From Syntrophales bacterium (lineage in GTDB: Bacteria > Desulfobacterota > Syntrophia > Syntrophales > UBA2210), in contig JALNXD010000014.1 in the NCBI GenBank assembly GCA_023230565.1, positions 1-64,000 on the forward strand: DNA of 64,000 nt, read 5' to 3'. Position 1 is the stretch's first letter. Each line of letters starts with the position of its first letter. The notes below the pieces were generated by a model. That model was not told the origin of the DNA and searched no databases. It was given only the letters and a program-made list of their open reading frames with translations. Below are positions 1 through 9,292 of the stretch, one piece after another. The translations under genes were made by a program, and so were the position numbers.

Positions 1-64
1 CCTCCGGCAATGCGCCTTCGGGCTTCTTTTAGCAGATAAGGCGGACATGGTTGTGGCAAGCGCG

Positions 65-439
65 TCACTTTTTATCGAGAGCTATACTGATTTTCTCTCT
101 CAACTCTCCCACACTTACGGGTTTGGCTATGAACATTCTGCTTCCGATACACCCGTCATTTTCAAGCAGTTCCGAATCGCTCACTATTGCTGTGACGAAA
201 ATAATCGGAATTGTCCGTGTAGCCGGACTTTCCTGCAATGCTTCCGCCACCTCGCCGCCGGACATTCCGGGCATCATAACGTCAAGAAGTATGATATCGG
301 GTTTTTCCTTTCTGGCAAGCTGCAACGCTGATATTCCATCGATTGCCATTATCACCTGAAACTTGCCTTCTGCTTCAAGGCTCCTTTTTACCAGACGACA
401 AAAATCTTGCTCGTCATCAACCACGAGAACTTTTTTCAT
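65..439 (-). CDS. Single-domain response regulator (receiver only)
   Basis: This 124-residue protein is a complete CheY-like receiver domain with no output domain. The acidic pair is in VVDDEQ near residue 8, the phospho-acceptor Asp is in IILLDVMMPG near residue 53, the conserved Thr is in FVTAI and the Lys in AKPV near residue 107. It probably passes phosphate onward or acts by protein contact. Its ATG overlaps the stop codon of the upstream regulator by one base (TAATG), which suggests translational coupling. The four upstream signalling genes on this strand make a kinase at 855-3161 the likely phosphodonor (inference). Nothing legible lies between its stop and the left edge of the window. 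Confidence 0.93.
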   Translation of the reverse strand: MKKVLVVDDEQDFCRLVKRSLEAEGKFQVIMAIDGISALQLARKEKPDIILLDVMMPGMSGGEVAEALQESPATRTIPIIFVTAIVSDSELLENDGCIGSRMFIAKPVSVGELREKISIALDKK

Positions 440-825
440 TAATTAACCCCCTTTGGCTCCTTCTCTTTCAGATCAATAAGATTGCTCATATTCTTTTCAA
501 GTGCATCGAGACTAAAAGGCTTGAAAAAATATTTATCGGCGCCCGCGTCAAATGCCGATTGAATGATATTTTCATGGATGACGGCGGATATGATGATAAC
601 TGCGCTTCGAGGACTCAATCTTTTTATTTCTTTCAACGCTTCTATCCCGTCCAGGCCGGGCATTATAAGGTCAAGCAGCACGCCGTCAGGCTGCTGGCTT
701 CCTGCGTGCCTGACAGCCTCCATCCCATCGATAGCCGTTACGACACAATATCCTTTATCGCTCAAGTATTCCTCAAGCAGCCGAACAATTTCAAACTCGT
801 CATCGACAACAAGAATTTTCCTCAT
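439..825 (-). CDS. Single-domain response regulator (receiver only)
   Basis: This is a second stand-alone receiver domain. It shows VVDDEFE at the N-terminus, LLDLIMPG around the phospho-acceptor Asp, ISAVI at the Thr/Ser switch position and the FFKPF lysine. The open frame extends upstream to 897, inside the kinase gene. I prefer the ATG at 825, which gives the usual MRKILVVDDE start; an in-frame ATG at 837 is the alternative, and the GAGAAGG just before 825 sits unusually close. It lies between the kinase and the other receiver, so the three genes probably form one kinase to two-receiver branch. It has no DNA-binding domain, so its output is unknown. Confidence 0.92.
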   Translation of the reverse strand: MRKILVVDDEFEIVRLLEEYLSDKGYCVVTAIDGMEAVRHAGSQQPDGVLLDLIMPGLDGIEALKEIKRLSPRSAVIIISAVIHENIIQSAFDAGADKYFFKPFSLDALEKNMSNLIDLKEKEPKGVN

Positions 826-854
826 ACCTTCTCGCATTTGAGTTTTATGTATTC

Positions 855-3161
855 TCAAGTCAAAGGAAGTTCGATATAAAAAGAGCTTCCCCCCCATTTG
901 TTGTTTTCAGCCCAGATTCTGCCGCCGTGCTGTTCGATTATTCCATGGGATATGGAAAGGCCCATGCCGGTTCCTTTTCCGATGCCTCGTGTGGTGTAAA
1001 AGGGCTCAAATATATGGTGCAGGTGCTTTTCCTCTATTCCGGTTCCTGTATCGGAAACGACTATCCTCACGCGCTCGCCTGCCTCTGAAGCTATTTTTTT
1101 TGTTTCTATCCTCAGAAACTTATCTTTTTTGTTTTCCATAGCAGCAAGGGCATTGGTAAGGAGATTGATAAACACTTGCTCCATCTTTTTTCTATCGACC
1201 TGCAGGACGGGCAGAGAAGCGTCGGAATGAATATCCGTGACCACTCCTTCTATTTTCAGTTGAGTGGCGTATAGACGCAGGACTTCCCCGACTATTCCGT
1301 TAATGTCATCAGGGGCCATTTTATCGGGGGCAGTTCGCGAGAACTGCTTGAGATTCTCCGTAATCGCAACGATGCGCTCAACCTGTTCCTTGCACACTGC
1401 CAGCTCCTGAAGGTCCTCTTGATGAAGATTTCCGTTTTTTTCAATAAGCTGCAACTCCAGCGAAATAATGCCCAGCGGGTTCAATATCTCGTGGGCGACC
1501 CCCGCCGATATTCTACTGAGAGAGGAAATTTTCTCCGCCTGTTGAATTTTCTTTTCCAGTTCCCTCCGGGTGATTTCGGCCTCTCTTAATTCCGTGATGT
1601 CCTGCGCGATGCCTCCAAGCGATCTCAGGGTACCTCTGATATCAAGAACGGGGAACAGCGTCGTTCTGAAAATCTTTTCTTTGCCGTCCACCGGTATGGC
1701 GTCTTCAACTACTATGGGAACCCGTCTTTCGATAACTCGCGCAAGTCTTCGCATAAACGCATCCGCAGTATCAGGCGGCAGGAGTTCATGGAATGACTTC
1801 CCCACCAAATCTTTTGCTTCTTTGCCGTATAAGGCGCATATCGCTCTATTGACCGTCGTATAACGGCCTTTGCCGTCGAATTCGCTGATGAGAAGCGGGC
1901 TGTTATCGAGTATGCCCTGCAGCCGATCTCTTGAGTCCCTTAATTTTTCAAGAGCCTGTTTTCTCTGGGATTCAGTCTGCTTCAGTTTCGTAATATCCTG
2001 GTAAATAACTTGATAATGTCGTGCCCCGTTCCATAAAACCCTCTTGCGCCTTACCCAGAGATAGCGAACCATATTGGCACTCGTTATCAATTCGATCTCA
2101 TATTCACCCGATGTATCCCTCTTACGCCTGCGCTCTTCTTTACGAAGCATGTGTCTGTGCAAACTTTTTTTTGTGTATCGATCCGTGATATGCGAGGTCT
2201 TCATTTCATTGATATCGGCATATTCGAAAAGATCCAGAAAACTCTGATTCACGTACAGCGTTTTGCCTCCTCGAGAAACGATACGTATGCCCAGGGGTGA
2301 ATCGTCAAGCGATCTTCTGAAGTTATGTTCACTTACCCTCAGAGCGTCTTCGGCTTTTTTTCTTTCTGAAATGTCGCGCGATACGCCGTGCAGCCCGATC
2401 AATTTGCCGTTGCGGTCGCGCATTCCGCGAAGCATATTTTCCATCCACACGGTGTTCCCGCTTTTGTCATAGTATTCGATGTCTATAATCCTCGACCTCT
2501 CGGGATCACTTTTCCCTATCCGTTCGATTTCCAATTCCCGGACAAGAAGACCCAATGCTCGTGTATGCGATTCGGGAGTCATTATTTCAGATACTTCCTG
2601 CTTAATCCTCTCTTCTGGGGTAAATCCTAAAATCTTCTCTATGGAAGGACTTACATATGTGGTTTTCAAATTGAGATCCAGGGTCCAGACGATGTCGGTC
2701 ATTGCTTCGGCCAGAAAACGAAATTTTTCTTCGCTTTTACTCAGTGCATCTTCGGCCAATTTGCGCTCGGTGGTATCGGAAAAGAAATTGCGAAAGTGCA
2801 CTATGTTCCCTTTCTTATCCCGAACTGCCCGGACATCATTGATTGCCCAGAAGAAAGACCCGTTTTTCCTTGCAAGCCGGCACTCCACCTGAATCCTTTC
2901 GTCACCTTTTTCCAGCTTCCTGATAATATTTTCTCTTTCCTCAGGGTCCGAGTAGAGCTGCTGTCCGATGTTTTCAATGGCCTTTATCATCTCGCCGGAT
3001 GATGCATAACCAAACATTCCGGCAAGTGTCTGGTTTGCATCGATGAGCGTTCCCTCTTTTGTAGATGTGAATATGCCGATAGGAGCGATTGACATCATCT
3101 CCCGGCACTCTTCGAGCGTGTGATGAAAGTGCGGACTGCAGGACGATCCCTTATTCGGCAT
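855..3161 (-). CDS. Multi-PAS sensor histidine kinase (four PAS domains)
   Basis: This 768-residue kinase has no predicted transmembrane segment and is probably a cytoplasmic sensor. Four PAS/PAC units follow one another (about residues 16-135, 145-275, 280-400 and 415-535), each ending in a DxTERK- or DITE-type linker. The HisKA box VAHEILNPLG, with the phospho-accepting His near residue 560, is followed by an HATPase domain with N box INLLTNALAAM, G1 box VSDTGTGIEE and the FEPFYTT / GMGLS motifs. The start is supported by AGGAGATAATC just before the ATG. The ligand or cofactor of the PAS domains cannot be read from sequence. It is the likely donor for the two receivers directly downstream. 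Confidence 0.95.
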   Translation of the reverse strand: MPNKGSSCSPHFHHTLEECREMMSIAPIGIFTSTKEGTLIDANQTLAGMFGYASSGEMIKAIENIGQQLYSDPEERENIIRKLEKGDERIQVECRLARKNGSFFWAINDVRAVRDKKGNIVHFRNFFSDTTERKLAEDALSKSEEKFRFLAEAMTDIVWTLDLNLKTTYVSPSIEKILGFTPEERIKQEVSEIMTPESHTRALGLLVRELEIERIGKSDPERSRIIDIEYYDKSGNTVWMENMLRGMRDRNGKLIGLHGVSRDISERKKAEDALRVSEHNFRRSLDDSPLGIRIVSRGGKTLYVNQSFLDLFEYADINEMKTSHITDRYTKKSLHRHMLRKEERRRKRDTSGEYEIELITSANMVRYLWVRRKRVLWNGARHYQVIYQDITKLKQTESQRKQALEKLRDSRDRLQGILDNSPLLISEFDGKGRYTTVNRAICALYGKEAKDLVGKSFHELLPPDTADAFMRRLARVIERRVPIVVEDAIPVDGKEKIFRTTLFPVLDIRGTLRSLGGIAQDITELREAEITRRELEKKIQQAEKISSLSRISAGVAHEILNPLGIISLELQLIEKNGNLHQEDLQELAVCKEQVERIVAITENLKQFSRTAPDKMAPDDINGIVGEVLRLYATQLKIEGVVTDIHSDASLPVLQVDRKKMEQVFINLLTNALAAMENKKDKFLRIETKKIASEAGERVRIVVSDTGTGIEEKHLHHIFEPFYTTRGIGKGTGMGLSISHGIIEQHGGRIWAENNKWGGSSFYIELPLT

Positions 3162-3665
3162 GATTATCTCCTGTCTTTTTGTAAGAAGGGCTTGCGGCGA
3201 GGTTCTTCAATGAATGAAAAATTAACGGACTTGCAACGAGATGTAAATCCATTCGAGAGAAAACCGGTTGGTTCAGACTTCCTGGATTCGGAAACACAAT
3301 CAAACTCATTCGGCCGGCTCTTTATCAGTTGAAGTTATTCTATTCAGGTAGAAGCGGTTTGCAATCAGACCATGAGCCTGTAAAATCACACCATGAAGGT
3401 ACTTAATAGAAATTTTTGTAAAAATCAAAAGATATTTCCGGAAATATATGAAATATGTCACAGTTCAGAATCCCTGACAGATGCCACGCGATGATCTCGC
3501 TTCAAGAAGACCGGTAGAGGCAAGAAAGATTCAGGGGCACATTTCACATTGCGCACTCGGAGCAGAAATGCAGGATCTCATATACTTATGATTCGCAGCA
3601 TATTGCCCTGAAAAAGTTCTGCCAGGGATTCCGCATGAATGAATGCCGTTTCAGTCCCAAAACGG
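3162..3665. other. Intergenic region between two kinase genes
   Basis: I see no convincing gene in these 500 bases. They contain a perfect 16-base palindrome at 3432-3447 (centre TTTCCGGAAA), which could be an operator. There is also a near-perfect inverted repeat (12 of 13 bases) between 3468-3480 and 3619-3631, which could mark the edges of a decayed short mobile element. Short forward frames here, such as 3210-3332, show no family features or good ribosome-binding site. Confidence 0.4.
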
Positions 3666-6632
3666 CTAGACATCTTCAATTTGCGGTAATGTCCAGGTTG
3701 CACGGACTGCTGTTCCCGAACCTATTCGGGATTTTAAAATAAACTTTCCTCCTGATAGTTGTGTCCTTTCCTTCATTATCGAAAGCCCCCACTCCTTATA
3801 CCCGGAATTATCACCATACGTTCGCCGATGTTCAAAACCGCACCCGTTATCTTTTACGAACAATCCCAGTGTTCTTTTTCTTCTGGTCAGAGTGACAAAT
3901 ACTTTTGTTGCCCCGCTGTGCTTTGCAATATTATTGAGCGACTCCTGGAGAATCCTGTAAATAACTATTTTCAGGCGCAGCGGTATGTCGGATTCAGTTA
4001 CTTTAAACTCTCTCGTTACTTCTACGGCAGGATATTGCGCTTTGAAATCATTAAGAATTGATAGGGCAGTTGACAGAATACCCATATTTTCAAGTGTGGC
4101 AGGCCACAGGGACGCGCTAATTTTTCTCAATTCTTTTATACCACCCTGTATGAGCGGAACGAGGGACTCAAGTTTCTGCAAACCGACTGCTTCATCGTTT
4201 TCAAAAAGATTGCGTGTTGTTTCAATTCCATACTTGATTACCGACAATGTCTGTCCGATACTGTCATGAAGATCATGGGCGATTTTTTTACGCTCCTCTT
4301 CCTGAACAGTAATGAGCCTTTCTGAAAGCCTTTTCAATTCCTCTCTCGAGGCCCTCAGTGCTTCATCCACTATTTTGCGATGCGTCATATCATGGCCGAC
4401 CGAAAGTATCTCAACAATCTCGCCTTTTTCATTTGCTATTGCCTTATGTGTCCAGGCTATCCAGACGCGTTCGCCGTTTTTCCGGACATTCTCATTTTCC
4501 GTCATCTTGTACCGTTCCGGGTGAACAAATATATCTTTCAACATTTTTTCCATTTCAGACCCATTGCTTTCAGCCGGAGAAAGAATTGTACCCGATACGT
4601 GTTTCCCGACAATTTCTTCTTCGGAGAAATCGAAAAACTGCTGCGCATACTCGTTAAAGAATGTGATGCGTAAATCAGTATCCAAGCGCATAATAATACT
4701 GTTGGCGCTTTGTACCAGCTCACGATATTTCGCTTCGCTTTTCCTGAGCGCTTCTTCAATTTTTTTACGCTCCGTAATATCGCGGGATACGCCGAGAAGA
4801 CCTACGGGAAGCCCTTTCTCGTCTTTGATAAATACTATCTTGTCCTCTGTCCACACCGTGTGTCCGTCTTTATGCTGTTGTTCTAATTCAATCCCCCCGA
4901 TTAACACATCGACTTCTTTTCGATCCGCCAGACTTTTTTCCAACGCATCCCTGAAGTTCCGAGTAGCGATATCTCTCGATCCGGCCACCAGTGTGGCTCC
5001 GGCACGATGCCCGACGGCATCCTCATAATCGTATCCCAGTACCTTTTTCAATGAAGGACTCACATAAGTAAATCGTAAGTCCATATCGGTCGTCCAAATC
5101 AGATCGGTAACATTTTCAGCGAGGAGACGGTATTTCGATTCCCGCTCTTTCAATCGCCGCTCCATCATCCTGGACATCGTGATATCCTGAAGCGAAACTA
5201 TGCTCTGTTTCGTATCGGGGATAAAATTTACAGTTGAAAAAATCTGCTTTCTTTTACCGGATCTGTCGATAAGCGTAAACTCGATTTCATGCGGGGCGGA
5301 TTTTTGGTCAATCCTTCTTTGGTTATGATAATATTCCAGTTTTTGCCTGTCGTTTTCCGAAACAAACTCTGTCCATCTTTTTTTGCCTTCAACTTCCGCT
5401 TTGTCAAAATTTAGAAGTTCTTCCGTTTTGTTGTTAATAAGAGAAATCGTCATATTGTTTTCTATTATAAGCATGGCCGTACCGGTTGTCTCAAAAATTG
5501 TCCGGTAAGCCATTTCCGATCTTTTCACTTTTTCATACAGCTCATGACGCTCGGTGACATCACTCAGAAACGTAAGAGAGGACGGCTTTCCCTTCCAATT
5601 AAGGAGCACCACATTAACCTCTACCCACTGAGTATTTCCCTGACTGTTGGTGATCCTGAATTCATATCTCGTCGGGGCTCCTTTGCCCAGCCTTCTTTTC
5701 CTGTAAATGTCAATTATCATTTCCCGATCATCAGGATGGATAAATTCCGTAAATTCACGGCTCATGAGCTCTTCTCTCGAATAGCCGGTGATTCTTTCCA
5801 GATTTTTATTAAGGGGAATTATTTTACTCTCACGAAGGAGATATATTGCTTCGATGGCGTTTTCTATAACCAGCTTCGCATCAGATTCAGATTCAGAGAG
5901 GGCGCTCCTCAGAATATCCATTGAGATATTCTCATGTTCACTTGTCCCGACCGGTTGCGTGTAACCGTCCTTGTGTTTCCCCGGACTCTCTTTTTTATTC
6001 ACATCAAAAAGCACCGAGTGAATCTCCTCACCCCGGCCGGACTCCCCTTCGACGGCGATGCTTTCGCATACTACCGTAATTTCTGAACCGTTACTTCTCA
6101 TAATTTTGAGTTCAACCTGTCTTTTCTCACTGATATTCTCCAAAATATCCCGCATATGATTACAAAATATTCCCCGGCTTTCATCACACAGGCAAGAGAC
6201 GAAATTCTCTCCAGGAGCCTCTTCTGCTTGAATCATCAGCAGGTCGGCACAGGCGGAATTCATGCTTTGCACGATACCGTTTTCATCGGCTATGAAGTAA
6301 GAAACAAGATCCGGCATGCCAAAAGATGAGGACCTATCTTTGCATGCCGGTGTTTCTTCCTCGATCGTCTGCTTTCTGCCCTTCAAATCAACCTCCCGGA
6401 GTATTGTCCAAAGATTTGGAGCCGGCACGTAAGCCCGGCGCAGATCCTTTTTACGAGTTGGAACACGCGCCACTTGGATTCGAGTAACTGTGAAAGGATA
6501 AGGATATTGTTTCTTAGTATACATTCGTATTTTTGTCAAAACCGAAAAAGCAAATATGAGTACCGCGCCTCCCTGCCCGCTTTTTAATCTTTTTTGCTTT
6601 TTTTGCAGGAATGCAATTTTTGAAGTGGTCAT
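3666..6632 (-). CDS. Multi-PAS sensor histidine kinase, NarX/DegS-type (HisKA_3)
   Basis: This long kinase of about 988 residues carries five PAS/PAC units (roughly residues 106-215, 255-370, 375-490, 500-630 and 635-760). A dimerisation/phospho-acceptor helix with the HisKA_3 signature AHDLHDSIGQTL and a C-terminal HATPase (QESLNNIAKHSGA, KDNGCGF) follow. This kinase type normally pairs with LuxR/NarL-type regulators, and none is in the window, so its partner is elsewhere. The start is uncertain: the first 105 residues are basic and low in family similarity, with no good ribosome-binding site. ATGs at 6524 or 6317 (just before PAS 1) are realistic alternatives. No transmembrane segment is evident. 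Confidence 0.92.
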   Translation of the reverse strand: MTTSKIAFLQKKQKRLKSGQGGAVLIFAFSVLTKIRMYTKKQYPYPFTVTRIQVARVPTRKKDLRRAYVPAPNLWTILREVDLKGRKQTIEEETPACKDRSSSFGMPDLVSYFIADENGIVQSMNSACADLLMIQAEEAPGENFVSCLCDESRGIFCNHMRDILENISEKRQVELKIMRSNGSEITVVCESIAVEGESGRGEEIHSVLFDVNKKESPGKHKDGYTQPVGTSEHENISMDILRSALSESESDAKLVIENAIEAIYLLRESKIIPLNKNLERITGYSREELMSREFTEFIHPDDREMIIDIYRKRRLGKGAPTRYEFRITNSQGNTQWVEVNVVLLNWKGKPSSLTFLSDVTERHELYEKVKRSEMAYRTIFETTGTAMLIIENNMTISLINNKTEELLNFDKAEVEGKKRWTEFVSENDRQKLEYYHNQRRIDQKSAPHEIEFTLIDRSGKRKQIFSTVNFIPDTKQSIVSLQDITMSRMMERRLKERESKYRLLAENVTDLIWTTDMDLRFTYVSPSLKKVLGYDYEDAVGHRAGATLVAGSRDIATRNFRDALEKSLADRKEVDVLIGGIELEQQHKDGHTVWTEDKIVFIKDEKGLPVGLLGVSRDITERKKIEEALRKSEAKYRELVQSANSIIMRLDTDLRITFFNEYAQQFFDFSEEEIVGKHVSGTILSPAESNGSEMEKMLKDIFVHPERYKMTENENVRKNGERVWIAWTHKAIANEKGEIVEILSVGHDMTHRKIVDEALRASREELKRLSERLITVQEEERKKIAHDLHDSIGQTLSVIKYGIETTRNLFENDEAVGLQKLESLVPLIQGGIKELRKISASLWPATLENMGILSTALSILNDFKAQYPAVEVTREFKVTESDIPLRLKIVIYRILQESLNNIAKHSGATKVFVTLTRRKRTLGLFVKDNGCGFEHRRTYGDNSGYKEWGLSIMKERTQLSGGKFILKSRIGSGTAVRATWTLPQIEDV

Positions 6633-6635
6633 CAC

Positions 6636-7018
6636 TTAGAGCAATCTTTACTCTTCCTGTTGAGACTGCCTTCACACGAAGATATATTTTTACTTTCTTT
6701 TTGTTTCTTATTTTGCTATGGAAAGAAACGAATCTGAGAGAGGCGCGGGTGGCATTTTTCTATATTCAATCAACTCTGACAGCTGTCTTCTGCCGATGTA
6801 ACTAAATACAGCGAATCCTGATGCTCACATTCACACTACACTGGCTTCTTTCTCCGCCACCCGCGTTATCAAGATTATATTCGAAAAACGTGTAAAGAAA
6901 ATCCCGAAAAAGATTCCCTGATAGTTTTGAGTTCAGTCTTGTACCTGCTTCGCATTCACAGCTGTATACTAATGTGCCTTTCAAATATCCGGCGATCTGC
7001 TGTTACATACTACACTGA
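6636..7018. other. Intergenic region with a spaced inverted repeat
   Basis: No convincing gene is seen. A perfect 10-base inverted repeat, CGCGGGTGGC at 6744-6753 and its complement at 6856-6865, encloses about 100 AT-rich bases. It may be an RNA stem, a decayed mobile element or chance. The promoter of the kinase at 3666-6632 should lie here, but I could not place one confidently. Confidence 0.3.
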
Positions 7019-7189
7019 TTACGGCGCCGGTGTTATCTGCGAATCGACACCGGTGTACATTATCAGGAGCTTATCCCCTATGGCCCATACAATAAAAGCG
7101 ATAGCAATGGAAATCCCGGCTGCAATAAGTCCGTATTCTATTGAAACGGCACCTTCTTCACTTTTTAAAAAATCTTTTGCTGAAGCCAT
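7019..7189 (-). CDS. flp: Flp/Fap-type pilin (type IVb prepilin)
   Basis: This 56-residue protein is a clear Flp family prepilin, the subunit of thin type IVb (Tad) pili that is inserted in the inner membrane and polymerised outside. The short basic leader (MASAKDFLKSEEG) is followed by the prepilin peptidase site G/AVSIEY, with cleavage after Gly13 and the hallmark Glu18-Tyr19 pair. A hydrophobic helix follows (about residues 20-44), then a short polar tail ending in APAP-like residues. GGGAGGG lies four bases before the ATG. No tad/cpa assembly genes are nearby, so this is an orphan pilin gene in the window. A matching sigma-54 promoter lies just upstream. The identification rests on the cleavage motif and the size. 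Confidence 0.9.
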   Translation of the reverse strand: MASAKDFLKSEEGAVSIEYGLIAAGISIAIAFIVWAIGDKLLIMYTGVDSQITPAP

Positions 7190-7231
7190 ATATCCCTCCC
7201 GTATCGAGATTTAAATGGGTATACCAGATTC

Positions 7232-7247
7232 AGCAACAAATATGCCA
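7232..7247 (-). promoter_or_regulatory. Sigma-54 type -24/-12 promoter of the flp gene
   Basis: Read on the minus strand, the site is TGGCATATTTGTTGCT. It matches the RpoN consensus TGGCAC-N5-TTGCW with the invariant GG and GC in the correct 10-base spacing. It sits about 45 bases before the flp start codon, giving a leader of roughly 30 bases. Sigma-54 control of pilin genes is common in deltaproteobacteria. No enhancer-binding protein is encoded in the window. Confidence 0.65.
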
Positions 7248-7348
7248 TTGTTCAAATAATTGACTTTTCTGACAAATCCATTGCATTCCACTATTGAGTG
7301 CCAATGTTATTTTACAGTTATAAAAAATCTTTACACTGACACTACTGT

Positions 7349-9034
7349 TCAGCTGTTCTTTACCCATGACTCCCGAAGAGCGACTATACGGTTGAATACG
7401 GGGCGATCCGGCAAAAAATCACCCGAATCGGCACAAAAATAGCCGAGCCGTTCGAACTGATAGGCATTGCCCGGCACTGCATCTTTGAAACTCGGCTCCA
7501 GATAGCAGGGGGAGAGTACTTCCAGTGAATCGGGATTGAGATAATCCTTGAAATCTCCACTTTCTCCCGCAGGATCGGGAACCCGGAAGAGCCGGTCGTA
7601 AATGCGTATTTCGGCTGGTATGGCATGGGCTGCGGAAACCCAGTGTATCACCCCTTTTATCTTGCGGCCGTCAGGTGGCGGCCCGTTTCTCGTTTCGGCA
7701 TCGTATGTGCAGTGCACTTCCACTATTTCACCTGATTTTTGATCCTTCACTATGCTCTCATAGCGAATGACATAGGAATTGCGAAGCCTCACCTCCTGTC
7801 CGGGAGCAAGCCTCTTGTATTTGCCGGGCGGATTTTCCTGAAAATCGTCCTGCTCGATATAGAGGATCCGTGAAAAGGGAACCGTGCGCATCCCCATTTC
7901 CGGTTTCTGGGGGTGATTGGCACACTCGAATTCCTCACTCTTACCCTCGGGATAGTTGTCGATAACCACCCGGAGGGGCTTGAGCACCGCCATGGCCCGG
8001 GGCGCCGTCTCGTTCAAATCCTCGCGAACACAATGCTCCAAAACAGAAATATCTACAAGGTTTTCATTCTTAGCAACCCCGATAACAGCGCAAAAATTAC
8101 GAATCGCCCGGGGCGTATAGCCACGCCGCCTCATTCCCGCGACTGTGGGCATGCGGGGATCGTCCCATCCTTTGACATAGCCTTCCTCGACCAGTTCGAT
8201 GAGCATTCTTTTGCTTAATACCGTATAGCTCAGGTTAAGGCGGGCGAACTCGATCTGCTGCGGCCGGTGGCTTTCGATCAGCTGTTCGACGATCCAGTCG
8301 TAAAGAGGGCGGTTGTTTTCGAATTCCAGCGTGCAGATGGAATGGGTAATTCCTTCCAGAGCGTCGGAAAGGCAATGGGCAAAATCGTACATGGGATATA
8401 TGACCCACTTCGCCCCCGTCCGGTAGTGGGGCTCTCTTTTTATCCGATAGATAACCGGATCGCGCATCACTATGTTGGGAGATGACATGTCGATTTTTGC
8501 CCTCAGAACATGGGCGCCGTCTTCGAATTCTCCTGCCCGCATCCTTGTAAAGAGCTCCAGGTTCTCTTCGATGGACCGGCTTCTGTAGGGACTTTCTTTT
8601 CCCGGTTCGGTGAAATTTCCACGGTATTCCCTGATTTCATCGGCATTCAAGCTGCATACATAGGCCTTGCCCATTTTGATGAGTTCACAGGCGAACTGAT
8701 AGAGCCGCTCAAAGTAATCGGATGCGAAAAAGAGTCGATCGCCCCAGTCGAAACCGAGCCAGTGGATATTATCTTTTATAGAATCGACATATTCCAGAGA
8801 TTCGCCGCTGGGATCGGTATCATCGAGCCTTAGATTGCAGGTGCCGCCGTACCGGGCGGCGATTCCGAAATTGAGGCAGACGGACTTTGCATGCCCTATA
8901 TGGATATAGCCGTTGGGCTCCGGCGGGAAACGGGTGGCGATCCGTCCTTCATGTTTCCCGGTTTTCAAATCATCATCGATTATTTCGCGAATGAAATCGC
9001 TTTGAGAGGCCGTATTGGATTGTGCCGTATTCAT
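7349..9034 (-). CDS. glnS: Glutaminyl-tRNA synthetase
   Basis: This class I aminoacyl-tRNA synthetase charges tRNA-Gln with glutamine in the cytoplasm. At 561 residues it has the normal bacterial GlnRS length. The HIGH motif is in PNGYIHIGHAKS near residue 45, the KMSKS equivalent is VLSKRM near residue 270, and the GlnRS/GluRS anticodon-binding beta-barrel fills the C-terminal half. The N-terminal lead IREIIDDDLKTGKH is typical of GlnRS rather than GluRS. The ATG has AAAGG about nine bases upstream. Having a direct GlnRS means the organism need not depend solely on GatCAB transamidation. The gene stands alone, downstream of the helicase on the same strand. Confidence 0.97.
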   Translation of the reverse strand: MNTAQSNTASQSDFIREIIDDDLKTGKHEGRIATRFPPEPNGYIHIGHAKSVCLNFGIAARYGGTCNLRLDDTDPSGESLEYVDSIKDNIHWLGFDWGDRLFFASDYFERLYQFACELIKMGKAYVCSLNADEIREYRGNFTEPGKESPYRSRSIEENLELFTRMRAGEFEDGAHVLRAKIDMSSPNIVMRDPVIYRIKREPHYRTGAKWVIYPMYDFAHCLSDALEGITHSICTLEFENNRPLYDWIVEQLIESHRPQQIEFARLNLSYTVLSKRMLIELVEEGYVKGWDDPRMPTVAGMRRRGYTPRAIRNFCAVIGVAKNENLVDISVLEHCVREDLNETAPRAMAVLKPLRVVIDNYPEGKSEEFECANHPQKPEMGMRTVPFSRILYIEQDDFQENPPGKYKRLAPGQEVRLRNSYVIRYESIVKDQKSGEIVEVHCTYDAETRNGPPPDGRKIKGVIHWVSAAHAIPAEIRIYDRLFRVPDPAGESGDFKDYLNPDSLEVLSPCYLEPSFKDAVPGNAYQFERLGYFCADSGDFLPDRPVFNRIVALRESWVKNS

Positions 9035-9292
9035 TGGCTTGACACCTTTCTTCTTTTCGTGACTGTAATTTCTACGGCAATGTCGTAGAGCGTGCTCCTG
9101 CGGCTTTCAATTCTGGAGACATGGTTTTGAATTGTGCAAGGCATGCTGTAGGGAATATATGGGTAACTCACAGTGATGTCAACAGAATAGCGCCTGCACT
9201 TCGGTTTTGAAATACCGTAGAAAGCCACCGCCGCAAAATATACCATTCATAAAAGGCGGGCTTTTTTCAACTGACTTTATTCTCCTGTGTTC

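Noticed and set aside
6802..6984. Minus-strand frame of 60 codons after the flp gene
   Set aside because: No pilus-related or other features and no ribosome-binding site.
7271..7330. Second sigma-54-like site (TTGGCACTC) upstream of flp
   Set aside because: The GG to GC spacing is wrong; only the site at 7232-7247 has the correct 10-base spacing.
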